From Rhodoplanes serenus (GTDB lineage Bacteria > Pseudomonadota > Alphaproteobacteria > Rhizobiales > Xanthobacteraceae), in assembly GCA_945897515.1 (NCBI GenBank), contig CAMDFO010000030.1, forward strand, positions 1-52,493: DNA of 52,493 nt. The letters are read 5' to 3'. A model generated the notes under the pieces. That model had not been told where the DNA came from. It saw nothing but the letters and a program-made list of their open reading frames with translations, and searched no databases. A program made the position numbers and the translations under genes. Of the stretch, positions 7,434 through 15,183 are shown piece by piece. Positions within the stretch are counted from its first letter, which is position 1; every line of letters begins with the position of its first letter.

Positions 7434-8453
7434 ATGCGGATGCCGCGCCTGGCCTTGTCATTCGTTGCAATGGTCGCAATTGCAATTGCTTCCGCCCTGC
7501 CCGCGGCGGCGCAGCAGAAACCGGTCAAAATCCGCGCCGGGTGGATCACGGCGCCGGCGTCGATGGTGCCGCTGCTGTTCCTGAAACCCGGGCTCGCCAA
7601 GCACCATGGCAAGTCCTACGTGTTCGAGCCGATCTACTTTTCGTCATCGACGTTGCAGATCACGGCGATCAGCACCGGCGATCTCGATATCGCCGGTTTT
7701 GGCTACACCAGCTTCCCGCTCGCGATCCAGAACGCCGGCCTGACCGACCTGCGGATCATCGCCGACGAGATCCAGGACGGCGCGCCGGGCTACTACTCGA
7801 CGCCGTATTTCGTGCGCCGCGATTCCGGCATCAACGACATCGCCGCCATGAAGGGCAAGATCGCAACCACCAACGGGCTCGGCAGCGGCGTCGACATCGT
7901 CATGCGCACTGCGCTGCGCCGCGCCGGGCTTGAGGCTAATCGCGACTACACCATCATCGAGGCGCCGTTCCCCACCCACAAGGCGATCCTGAAGGAGAAG
8001 AAAGCCGACCTGGTGGTGGGCGTGCTGCCGTTCTCCTACGACAAGGAGCTGAACGAATTCGGCAAACCGCTGTTCACAACACAGTCGAGCCTCGGCCAGA
8101 TTGCGCTGTCGTTCTGGGCGGCACGCAAGGAGTTCATCGACAAGAACCGCGCCGCGCTGGTCGACCTGATGGAGGACTACGCCACCATCCTGCGTTGGTT
8201 CTACGATCCGGCCAACAACAAGGAAGCCGTTGCGCTGACTGCCGGCTTCCTCAAGCGCCCACCCGCAGCGTTCGACGGCTGGGCATTCACCAAGCGCGAC
8301 TTCCATCGCGATCCGGACGGCAAGCCCGATCTCAAGGTCGTGCAGGAGAGCATCGACAAGGTCAAAGAGCTTGGCTTCATCAAGCAGACCGTGGACGTGC
8401 CGAAGTTCGCCGACCTCAGCCTGATCGAGGAGGCTGCGAAACGGCGGCGCTGA
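7434..8453 (+). CDS. NMT1/SsuA-type ABC transporter substrate-binding protein (orphan)
   Basis: The start at 7434 follows a perfect gggagga and opens a signal peptide ending near ALPAAAQQ. The 339-residue product has the type II periplasmic binding fold of the nitrate/sulfonate/taurine group: KIRAGWITAPASMVPLLFL near the mature start, then TGDLDIAGFGYTSFPLAIQ and GKIATTNGLGSGVDIV. These proteins deliver sulfonates, nitrate or pyrimidine precursors to an ABC permease, but no permease or ATPase gene is nearby. The last 38 bases overlap the 3' end of msrQ on the other strand. Confidence 0.85.
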   Translation: MRMPRLALSFVAMVAIAIASALPAAAQQKPVKIRAGWITAPASMVPLLFLKPGLAKHHGKSYVFEPIYFSSSTLQITAISTGDLDIAGFGYTSFPLAIQNAGLTDLRIIADEIQDGAPGYYSTPYFVRRDSGINDIAAMKGKIATTNGLGSGVDIVMRTALRRAGLEANRDYTIIEAPFPTHKAILKEKKADLVVGVLPFSYDKELNEFGKPLFTTQSSLGQIALSFWAARKEFIDKNRAALVDLMEDYATILRWFYDPANNKEAVALTAGFLKRPPAAFDGWAFTKRDFHRDPDGKPDLKVVQESIDKVKELGFIKQTVDVPKFADLSLIEEAAKRRR

Positions 8454-9363
8454 GACCTGAGGCCGGCGCAGGCGTCCGCCGCGCGGGAGTGGCCCATCGG
8501 GCGCGCACCACGTCGATCGCGACCACGCAGAGCCCGGCCCCAAGCACCAGCCAGCCGGGACGGATCATCTCGATATCAAACTCCAGCGTGCTTTCCAGCA
8601 CGCGCAGCGGCGACGTATTGAACACGATTGCTATGCCGATGGCCTCGGCCAAGAAGGTCAGCGCGGACACGGCAACGGTGAGCGCCAGCAGCACCCAGGT
8701 CGACGGCTCGCCCCTCGCCTTCTTGAACTTGACGATGAGCCGGTAGCCAATGAGCCAGGCGAACAAGGAAGCCGCGAAGGTCGGCAGCCAGACGTCGGCC
8801 TTGGTCTGCTGAAAGAAATGAATGAGCGCGAGCAGCGCAATCGCATAGATCGCCTGATGCAGACGCTGCCATCGCTTGCCTCCGAGCCGGCGCACCATCC
8901 CGTCGGTCGAAGTGATCGCCAGCGCCGCGAGACCCATGAGCGCGATAAACCCGATGGTGAGATAGAGCCGCAGCACGATCTCGCTCCCGACCTTGAACAG
9001 GTCGTATTTCTGATCGGCGACGAACAGCAGGATATGCGCGAACGCATAGGCAAATGCGCCGACGCCGATCATCCGGCGCACGTCGACAAGCTGGCCAAAG
9101 CGCGCGATTCGCCGCAACGGCGTAATGGCAAGCGAGATCAGCACGAACAGCAGCGCCCAATAGCCGGTGCGGTGGATCACGTCGTTGAGCGGCCGTGCGC
9201 CGAATCCTATGGTGTTCCAGTCGTAGACGGCGACGGCGATAGGGGTAAGCAGCAGCAGAAGGGCGACGATGCGGAGCGCCGAAAGCCGGTTGGCCGGATC
9301 GCGCCACACCGCCAGCGGGTGTCTCCGCAACTTCCTGGTCGGGGACGATGGGCGCGAGGTCAT
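8416..9363 (-). CDS. msrQ: MsrQ-like haem-binding membrane subunit of periplasmic methionine sulfoxide reductase
   Basis: This protein of 315 residues has about six membrane helices of the ferric-reductase-like type. Conserved His residues lie in NDVIHRTGYWALL, AYAFAHILLFV, WQRLHQAIYAI and ALLALIHFF, positions expected for b-type haem ligands. MsrQ passes electrons from the quinone pool to the molybdenum protein MsrP, which repairs oxidised methionine in the periplasm. The C-terminal extension beyond the last helices (about residues 265-315) is longer than the usual near 220-residue form. No msrP lies next to it in the window. The family call is good; the partner is inferred. Confidence 0.75.
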   Translation of the reverse strand: MTSRPSSPTRKLRRHPLAVWRDPANRLSALRIVALLLLLTPIAVAVYDWNTIGFGARPLNDVIHRTGYWALLFVLISLAITPLRRIARFGQLVDVRRMIGVGAFAYAFAHILLFVADQKYDLFKVGSEIVLRLYLTIGFIALMGLAALAITSTDGMVRRLGGKRWQRLHQAIYAIALLALIHFFQQTKADVWLPTFAASLFAWLIGYRLIVKFKKARGEPSTWVLLALTVAVSALTFLAEAIGIAIVFNTSPLRVLESTLEFDIEMIRPGWLVLGAGLCVVAIDVVRARWATPARRTPAPASGLSAAVSQPPRSG

Positions 9364-9470
9364 GATTTGCGATTAGCATGGCGGCGGCGCACACGCCAAT
9401 CACAGGCCGTGAGGTTCAACTAACGCCGTAATGACGCAGCCGTGATGAAAACCCAGCCGTGAATGCAGCG

Positions 9471-10184
9471 TCAGGCGCCGAGTTTACCTGCCAGATCTTC
9501 GAGATTGTCGCCAAAGACATCCACCGATTGCTTCGGCCCCGTCTCGCCCTTACCAGGGCCGTGCTCGTTGGGACGGGCGATATGGCCGGTCATCAGTCCG
9601 TTGCTGGCGGCCGACGCCAGGTCGCTGGAATGAGCCGCCACCATCATGCATTCGCCGGGCGGCAGATCGAGCGCTTCGCAGGCGGCGAGATAGACCCTGG
9701 GCTTGGGCTTGAAGTCGCCGGCGATCTCGGAGCCAAGGATGGCATCCCAGGGGAAATGATTGCGGCGCGCCAGCGCGACCATGAGCGAGATGTTGCCGTT
9801 GGACACCGGCGCGATCCGAAACTTCCGTTTCAATCGCGCCAGTCCGGGTGGGGAATCCGGCCAGGCGTCGAGGCGGTGCCAGGCGAGATTGAGATGGCGC
9901 ATGGTGTCTTCGGGCAACCCGGCGACATCGAAGCGCGGCAGGATGCGTTCCAGGTTGCGCCGGTGCAGCACGTCGAGCTTGCAGAACGCCATTCGCCCGG
10001 TTCGTATCTCGTCCATTGCCGGCTGGTATTCGCCGCGCCAGGCATCGGCGAACGCCAGCCAGTCCAGCGAATGACCCAGCGGTTTCAGGATCAGTTCGGC
10101 TTCACGGGCGATGCTGGTGCGCCAGTCCACCAGCGTACCGAACACGTCGAAGAACAGGGCCTTGGGTTTGCCGGATGCGGTCAT
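9471..10184 (-). CDS. Haloacid dehalogenase type II family hydrolase
   Basis: The 237-residue protein is a HAD-superfamily hydrolase. Motif I is FFDVFGTLVDW with Asp13 as nucleophile and Phe rather than Asp two places on, as in L-2-haloacid dehalogenases rather than phosphatases. Motif II is APVSNGN, motif III is the Lys in DFKPKPRVY, and the acidic motif IV lies in MVAAHSSDLASA. Type II enzymes remove halide from 2-haloalkanoates; the substrate here is not proven, as many relatives have other roles. A terminator on the same strand lies just upstream, so the gene has its own promoter. Confidence 0.85.
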   Translation of the reverse strand: MTASGKPKALFFDVFGTLVDWRTSIAREAELILKPLGHSLDWLAFADAWRGEYQPAMDEIRTGRMAFCKLDVLHRRNLERILPRFDVAGLPEDTMRHLNLAWHRLDAWPDSPPGLARLKRKFRIAPVSNGNISLMVALARRNHFPWDAILGSEIAGDFKPKPRVYLAACEALDLPPGECMMVAAHSSDLASAASNGLMTGHIARPNEHGPGKGETGPKQSVDVFGDNLEDLAGKLGA

Positions 10185-10208
10185 CCCACCATGATCGCGT
10201 CGTCACGC

Positions 10209-10257
10209 AAAAACGCAAGAGCACCGCGCGGCCTTGGCGACCGCGCGGTGCTCTTGC
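10209..10257 (-). terminator. Rho-independent terminator for the glycine-zipper gene
   Basis: Arms GCAAGAGCACCGCGCGG (10215-10231) and its complement (10241-10257) pair perfectly over 17 bases around a nine-base loop. On the minus strand the stem is followed by a run of T (the A run at 10209-10213). It starts 17 bases after the stop of the gene at 10274. Confidence 0.9.
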
Positions 10258-10273
10258 TGCAATAGCTTACAGG

Positions 10274-10552
10274 TTACCGCCACTGGCAGTGGCGCTTGCC
10301 GCGGGAATCCCGCCAGCACTCGCGAGTGCCGCGGGCGTAGCTGTTGCGGTAGCGCCGGTCACGCGGACCGACCTCGTTGCCTATGCCGGCGCCGATCACG
10401 CCACCGACGATCGCGCCCGGCGGACCCGCAACCGAGCCGATCACGGCCCCTGTTGCCGCGCCGCCAATGGTTCCGGTGGTCGATTGTGCGTTCGCCGCGG
10501 CCGACATCGCCAGCACGCCGGCTGCGGTCAGGCCGATCAACAGAGTGCGCAT
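10274..10552 (-). CDS. Secreted glycine-zipper protein
   Basis: A strong site (aaggaggag) places the start at 10552. The 92-residue product has a signal peptide ending near ANAQ. A glycine-zipper segment follows (TIGGAATGAVIGSVAG and GAIVGGVIGAGIGNEV, glycine every four residues), which can insert in or associate with membranes. The C-terminal tail is short, basic and aromatic with two Cys (ECWRDSRGKRHCQWR). Such proteins are common, small and abundant envelope proteins in Bradyrhizobium-like bacteria, with no known function. A strong terminator follows, which suggests high expression. Confidence 0.85.
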   Translation of the reverse strand: MRTLLIGLTAAGVLAMSAAANAQSTTGTIGGAATGAVIGSVAGPPGAIVGGVIGAGIGNEVGPRDRRYRNSYARGTRECWRDSRGKRHCQWR

Positions 10553-10605
10553 GTGCTCCTCCTTCTGCCTCCCGCCTGCAGGGGCAACTCTTGGCAAAAA
10601 GCGAA

Positions 10606-10633
10606 GTTCCCGGAGCATTTTGGCTGCTATAAT
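10606..10633 (+). promoter_or_regulatory. Candidate promoter for the second dienelactone hydrolase gene
   Basis: A perfect TATAAT lies at 10628-10633, 37 bases before the start at 10671. The best -35-like word at the right distance is weak (TTCCCG at 10606, 16 bases away); a better TTGGCA at 10591 is too far (31 bases). The region is a divergent gap between this gene and the glycine-zipper gene. Confidence 0.35.
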
Positions 10634-10670
10634 TGCCGCCGTTATTTCCCTCCCGCACGAGCACCAGCCC

Positions 10671-11429
10671 ATGTCTTACCCAGGTTTGATCGCTGAAACC
10701 CTTTCGTTCTTCAAAGGCCACAACGGCGATACCGGCGAAGCCTATTACGCGCGCCCCGGACAGTCCGGACGCGTTCCCGGCGTGGTCGTCATTCATCACG
10801 CTCCGGGCTGGGACGAATGGATCACCGAGGTGGTGCGCAAGTTCGCCCATCACGGCTATGCCTCGATCGCCCCTCATCTGTATTTCCGCGAAGGTCCCGG
10901 CACGCCCGACGACGTCGGCGCGCGGGTGCGCGCGGCCGGCGGCGTGTCGGACGACTCGGTAATCGGCGACGTGAAAGGCGCGATGGAATTCCTACGCTCG
11001 CAGCCGAACTCGAATGGCAAGGTCGGCGTTATCGGCTTCTGCTCGGGCGGTCGCCACGCCTATCTGGCCGGCTGCAAGCTCTCGGGCATCGACGCCGTGG
11101 TCGATTGCTGGGGCGGCAGCGTGATCGTGGACGATCCGAAGCAGCTCAATGCCAAGCGTCCGGTGGCCCCGATCGATCTCACCGAAAAGCTGACGGCTCC
11201 GTTGCTCGGCATCTTCGGCAACGACGATCAAAACCCGAACCGCGACCAGGTCAACCGGACCGAAGAGGCGCTCAAGAAACTCGGCAAGAGCTACGAATTC
11301 CACCGCTACGACGGCGCCGGCCACGCCTTCTTCAACAGCACGCGCACCGCATTCCGGGCCGAGCAGGCGGCGGACGGCTGGAACAAGGTGTTCGCCTTCT
11401 ACCGCAAGCACCTCGCAACCACCGCCTAA
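10671..11429 (+). CDS. Dienelactone hydrolase family protein
   Basis: This hydrolase of 252 residues carries the elbow GFCSGGRHAY (Cys near 124), the acidic residue in IFGNDDQNPN and the His in DGAGHAFFN, the Cys-Asp-His triad of the carboxymethylenebutenolidase family. VVVIHHAPGWDEWI forms the oxyanion-side strand and loop. The start at 10671 is chosen because the protein then begins MSYPGLIAETLSF, as in relatives, although the frame is open upstream. The stop is 14 bases from the next start, so it forms a pair with the DUF6295-like gene. The substrate is unknown. Confidence 0.88.
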   Translation: MSYPGLIAETLSFFKGHNGDTGEAYYARPGQSGRVPGVVVIHHAPGWDEWITEVVRKFAHHGYASIAPHLYFREGPGTPDDVGARVRAAGGVSDDSVIGDVKGAMEFLRSQPNSNGKVGVIGFCSGGRHAYLAGCKLSGIDAVVDCWGGSVIVDDPKQLNAKRPVAPIDLTEKLTAPLLGIFGNDDQNPNRDQVNRTEEALKKLGKSYEFHRYDGAGHAFFNSTRTAFRAEQAADGWNKVFAFYRKHLATTA

Positions 11430-11443
11430 GCGGAGAAACCATC

Positions 11444-11779
11444 ATGTGCTCTTACATCGTCGAGAAGGCCGCGATTGCCGGCAGTGCCAAGGGCCCGCGC
11501 GGCTGGATGCGCATCGACACCGCGAACGTCTATTACGATCACCCCTACGACGCGCCGTTCGACCATGCGCTTTGCGTCGATTTCGTCAGCGAAGCCGATG
11601 GCGGAATGGAACGGGTGGCCGTGGAGCTGTCCCGCGAGTCCGCGCTGGCGCTGATCGAAAAGATCCAGGCCGCGCTTGCGAGCGGCGACGCGGCGCATGC
11701 CGTCCCTTCTGATGAGGCCGAGAGCTGCGAGCGGTCCTCGCTGGTGGGATCGCAGACCGAGGTGGCGAGGCTGTTCTAG
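11444..11779 (+). CDS. DUF6295-like small protein paired with the hydrolase
   Basis: The 111-residue protein starts MCSYIVEKAAIAGSAKG, continues GWMRIDTANVYYDHPYDAP and then has a helix VAVELSRESALALIEKI. This is the pattern I know as DUF6295, small proteins that commonly follow dienelactone hydrolase genes in other bacteria. The start follows cggagaaacc. The function is unknown. The tight spacing after the hydrolase and the Tyr/His/Asp-rich YYDHPYDAPFDHAL block, which could bind metal or substrate, point to a joint pathway. The domain number is from memory and should be treated as tentative. Confidence 0.65.
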   Translation: MCSYIVEKAAIAGSAKGPRGWMRIDTANVYYDHPYDAPFDHALCVDFVSEADGGMERVAVELSRESALALIEKIQAALASGDAAHAVPSDEAESCERSSLVGSQTEVARLF

Positions 11780-11834
11780 CGCGACCATTGCACTGCAACC
11801 TATAATTGCATAATGGCGGCGGGGAACGGCCGTC

Positions 11835-12335
11835 ATGCTTCGCGTTGCGTTGATTTGTCTGGGTGTCATCGCTTCTACCGTAACGAGCGATGCACAACGC
11901 GTTCGCGACCGGATCGCGAACGATGAACTCGCAGTGGTCGACGGTCCCGATCCGATCATGGATGCCGCCATCGCGCAGGGCCGCGCCACGCTTCCACAAT
12001 TCTTGATCTTGGCGTCGTCACCGTCGCGTTCGATGTCCAACTTCACCATCAAAGTGCCGGTACCGACGAATAACGGCGACGAATTTTTCTGGATCAAGGA
12101 TTTTCAACTGAAGAACGGACGCTATTCCGGGCGGATCAACAACACCCCGCGCTGGGCGACGCATCTGAAGGATGGCGATGTCATTACCTTTGCGGAAAAT
12201 GAAATCGTCGATTGGATGTACGTTCATAACGGCCGGATGAAGGGCAATTTCACCTTCTGCGCGCTCATGAAACGCGAGCCGAAGAAGGAAGCCAGGGCGG
12301 CGATCAAGCAGTTCAAAGCTGACTGCCGCCTGTGA
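11835..12335 (+). CDS. Exported DUF2314 (YegJ-like) protein, copy 1
   Basis: The 166-residue product starts with a short signal peptide (MLRVALICLGVIASTVTS). The mature part has the DUF2314 pattern: DPIMDAAIAQGRATLPQFL, then FTIKVPVPTNNGDEFFWI, then ITFAENEIVDWMYVHNGRMKGNFT. The last block (F-A-E-x-E-I-x-D-W-M-Y) is diagnostic of the family. No catalytic role is known. A paralogue follows 15 bases after the stop, so the two form a tandem unit. Confidence 0.85.
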   Translation: MLRVALICLGVIASTVTSDAQRVRDRIANDELAVVDGPDPIMDAAIAQGRATLPQFLILASSPSRSMSNFTIKVPVPTNNGDEFFWIKDFQLKNGRYSGRINNTPRWATHLKDGDVITFAENEIVDWMYVHNGRMKGNFTFCALMKREPKKEARAAIKQFKADCRL

Positions 12336-12350
12336 TCGAGAGACTCCGCG

Positions 12351-12848
12351 ATGCCAAGATCGAACATGCTGTTGACCGCAGTGGCGGCGCTGGCGCTCAG
12401 CGGCTTCCATGCCGACGCGCAAGGCACGCGGGACCGGTCAAACGTCGCCTCGGTGCGCACCGGCGACCCTGCCATGGAGGAAGCCAAACGCAAGGCTCGC
12501 GCCACGCTGCCTGAATTTTTCAAGACCGCTCAAGCGCCCAAGCCTTCAACAAAGAATTTCGCCCTGAAGATCGGCGTTCCCGTCGGCAGCGAGCTTGAAT
12601 TCGTCTGGATCCGGCCGTTCGAGAAGAAACGCGGGCGTTACTCCGGCCAGCTTCGAAACGACATGATCGGCAGGTCGCTGAAATTCGGCGACACCGTCAC
12701 CTTCGCCGAAAGCGACATCGCCGACTGGTCCTATCTCGACGACGGCAAAATGAAGGGCAACTTCACGACCTGCGCGATATTCAAGAACAAGCCCCAGCAC
12801 GAGATGGACGCGTTCAAGAAGCAATACGGGCTGGAATGCGAGTTCTGA
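12351..12848 (+). CDS. Exported DUF2314 (YegJ-like) protein, copy 2
   Basis: This 165-residue paralogue of the preceding gene shares the same order of blocks: DPAMEEAKRKARATLPEFFK, FALKIGVPVGSELEFVWI, and VTFAESDIADWSYLDDGKMKGNFTTC in two stretches. A signal peptide ends near FHADAQG. The two copies differ at many positions, so the duplication is old. Both end in a Cys near the C terminus (here GLECEF, in copy 1 ADCRL), and each has a second Cys after NFT, so a disulfide is likely in both. The 3' end lies four bases from a convergent gene. Confidence 0.85.
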   Translation: MPRSNMLLTAVAALALSGFHADAQGTRDRSNVASVRTGDPAMEEAKRKARATLPEFFKTAQAPKPSTKNFALKIGVPVGSELEFVWIRPFEKKRGRYSGQLRNDMIGRSLKFGDTVTFAESDIADWSYLDDGKMKGNFTTCAIFKNKPQHEMDAFKKQYGLECEF

Positions 12849-12851
12849 CGC

Positions 12852-13946
12852 TCACCTACGCGCCGCCCGCTCCGCCGTGACCTCACCCGGCAGCGTCGCC
12901 GGCGTCGGCAGTTCGTCGTCGTCCGCAAGCTCATAGCCGATCACGCGAAGAACCCCGCGCGCCGGGCACATCTCGGCGGCGAGGCGGGTGTATTTGTTGA
13001 GCACCGGCGGCACGATCCAGCCAAAGCTGTTGCCGGCAAAATCGCCCGGCCATCCCACCAGCGACTCCCGGCGATCGCGGCTCCTCTGGGCTGCTTCTTC
13101 AAATGAAGCACGGAACACCTTGTCGGCGCCCAGCCTGCCCTCCCATTCCGGCGTCGAGTTCAGCCAGTCGTTGGCCGCGCCGGTGTCCTGTTCGCGGGTT
13201 GTCGCGGCATTCTCGGTGCGCTCGATCACGCAGCATTCGCCCAGCGCGCATCCGACCAGTGTGTAGATCACCGGCCGCGCAATGGCAGTGCGCTCAAGCA
13301 TGAACTTGGCCTCGCCATAGTTGCGGCATTCGTCGAACACCTGCCGCAGCAACTGATCGGGCGGGATGTCGCGGACGCGCCACAACGTACCGACGGCATT
13401 CAAAGCGATGTCGTAGAACCGCAGCCCCCGCAGATGCGACCGGCGCTTCAGCGGCGCCTGGTTGATCGCCGCGGCGAACCGGCCCGGCGCCATGGCGGTC
13501 AGCACGCCGACGTAGCCCGGCCAGGTGGCGTTGAAGAACTCGCCGGCCGGCCCCTTCATCCGGGCGATCTCGACATGCCGGCCAAGCCCGGGAAACGGCC
13601 AATCGAGCGTTCGCGCCAGCCAGGGCACCGCGCCCTCCTCGCGCGCGCAGGAGGTGCACGACCATTGGTACGAACCGTTGAGAAACCAGATGCCGGGAAA
13701 ACCGAGCGCCGCCGCAACCGCCCGCACCTCGCCCACGTAGGGCGACAGCGAACGCGTCAGCCAGCGCCGGGCAATGGCATCGAGCAACGGCACCAGCGGA
13801 CGGGCCACGAACGGAAACCAGGCGACGCATTCATCGCGAAGCGCCCGCGCGCCGGCACGGCGTTCGCTGGCGTGGCGCAACGTGCCGCCGTCGCGGACGT
13901 CCACAACCGGGATCGGCGCAGGAGATATGGCAGGCTGCGGCGTCAA
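12852..13946 (-). CDS. Acid ceramidase / NAAA-like Ntn amidase family protein
   Basis: The 364-residue protein is not a standard annotated enzyme, but residues 96 onward read SCTSCAREEGAVPWLARTLDW. The Cys97-Thr-Ser start, followed by A-R-T-L-D-W, matches the exposed N-terminal nucleophile and the next strand of acid ceramidase, N-acylethanolamine amidase and other linear-amide Ntn hydrolases. Further on, GYVGVLTAMAPGRFAAAINQ gives the family's strand pair, and ALGECCVIERTENAATTR the later block. If so, it cleaves itself before Cys97 and acts on an N-acyl substrate. No signal peptide is seen. This assignment is from motif reading only. Confidence 0.6.
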   Translation of the reverse strand: MTPQPAISPAPIPVVDVRDGGTLRHASERRAGARALRDECVAWFPFVARPLVPLLDAIARRWLTRSLSPYVGEVRAVAAALGFPGIWFLNGSYQWSCTSCAREEGAVPWLARTLDWPFPGLGRHVEIARMKGPAGEFFNATWPGYVGVLTAMAPGRFAAAINQAPLKRRSHLRGLRFYDIALNAVGTLWRVRDIPPDQLLRQVFDECRNYGEAKFMLERTAIARPVIYTLVGCALGECCVIERTENAATTREQDTGAANDWLNSTPEWEGRLGADKVFRASFEEAAQRSRDRRESLVGWPGDFAGNSFGWIVPPVLNKYTRLAAEMCPARGVLRVIGYELADDDELPTPATLPGEVTAERAARR

Positions 13947-14037
13947 GAACTCCCCCTTCGGTCCAAACCGGCTTGTCGTGAGATTGTGTCAAAGACTAGG
14001 CTCGGTTTGGATATCCGCTCGCCAAGGTGTGCATGCC

Positions 14038-15078
14038 ATGAAATCTCCCGTCCCCGGCATCTTGTCCGCAGCAGCGTTAACCCTGCATTTCACCGGCTTA
14101 GCATCGGCCCAGGATTCGGTCGCGCAATTCTATCGCGGCAAGACCATTACAATCATCGCTGCGTCCTCGCCGGGCGGCGGCTACGATCTCTATGCCCGCA
14201 CCATCGCGCGCCACCTCGGCAAGCACCTTCCAGGCAATCCGAGCGTCATCGTGAGCAACATGCCGGGCGCGGCCAGCAACGTCGCTGCAGCCTACATCTA
14301 CAACGTTGCGCCGAAGGACGGCACCGTGATCGGCGGGCTGTTCATGGGCGCGGTGGTCGAGCCGCTGTTCAGCGGGCGCGTCCGCACCACCCACGACATG
14401 AGCAAGCTCAACTACATCGGCAACGCCAACAAGGACGTCTATGTCTGCCTGGTTCGCGCCGAGGCGCCGGTGAAGAGCTTCGCCGAAGTTTTCGAGAAGG
14501 AACTGGTGGTGGGGGCTTCGGCGGACGGCGCCTCGACCCGCGATTTCCCGGAACTGCTGAAAAACCTGCTGGGTGCGAAGTTCAAGATCGTCGCAGGCTA
14601 TCCCGGCACGCGCCAGATCAACCTCGCGATGGAGCGCGGCGAGGTCGACGGCGGATGCGGGCAAAGCTGGTCGAGCGTGTCTGCGACCTATCCGGCCTGG
14701 TTCAAGGAAGGCAAAGTGAAGGTCTTGGCGCAGGAGGATCCGGAAGGCTATCCCGACCTCAACAAGCAGGGCGCACCGCTGACCCGCGATTTCGCCAAGA
14801 CCGACGAGCAGAAACAGATTCTCGACCTGATCTACAGCCAGACCATATTCGGACGGCCCTACGCGGTGGCGCCGGATGTGCCGAAGGAGCGCGTCGACGC
14901 GTTGCGCAAGGCGTTCATCGCCACGATGCGCGACCCCGAACTCAAGGCCGAGGCGGCGCGGATCAAGCTCGACGTCGATGCCATCGGCGGCGACGAATTG
15001 CAGGCGGCGATCGTAAAAATGTACGCCACGCCGGTGCACATTCTCGACAAGGCCCGGCAGGCCATGGTGCCGAAATAG
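14038..15078 (+). CDS. Bug-family (tripartite tricarboxylate transporter) substrate-binding protein
   Basis: Of two nearby ATG codons, the one at 14038 is in frame and opens a signal peptide (LSAAALTLHFTGLASAQ). The 346-residue product has the Bug fold: YRGKTITIIAASSPGGGYDLYARTIA at the mature start in two parts, VSNMPGAASNVAAAYIY and the loop GASADGASTRDF. It is the most divergent of the five Bug proteins here, with an extra segment GDVDGGCG-like (ERGEVDGGCGQSWSSV). These proteins bind carboxylates in the periplasm. No TctA or TctB membrane gene is present. It is divergent from the Ntn hydrolase gene. Confidence 0.82.
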   Translation: MKSPVPGILSAAALTLHFTGLASAQDSVAQFYRGKTITIIAASSPGGGYDLYARTIARHLGKHLPGNPSVIVSNMPGAASNVAAAYIYNVAPKDGTVIGGLFMGAVVEPLFSGRVRTTHDMSKLNYIGNANKDVYVCLVRAEAPVKSFAEVFEKELVVGASADGASTRDFPELLKNLLGAKFKIVAGYPGTRQINLAMERGEVDGGCGQSWSSVSATYPAWFKEGKVKVLAQEDPEGYPDLNKQGAPLTRDFAKTDEQKQILDLIYSQTIFGRPYAVAPDVPKERVDALRKAFIATMRDPELKAEAARIKLDVDAIGGDELQAAIVKMYATPVHILDKARQAMVPK

Positions 15079-15183
15079 CGTTCTGCCCACCGGCCGCTTC
15101 CCCGCAGACATTCCGCACGGTGTTGCGGTAGAGTTCCGCAACGCGGCGTCGATGCCACGCCGCCGCATACGGGGAGGATGGAA

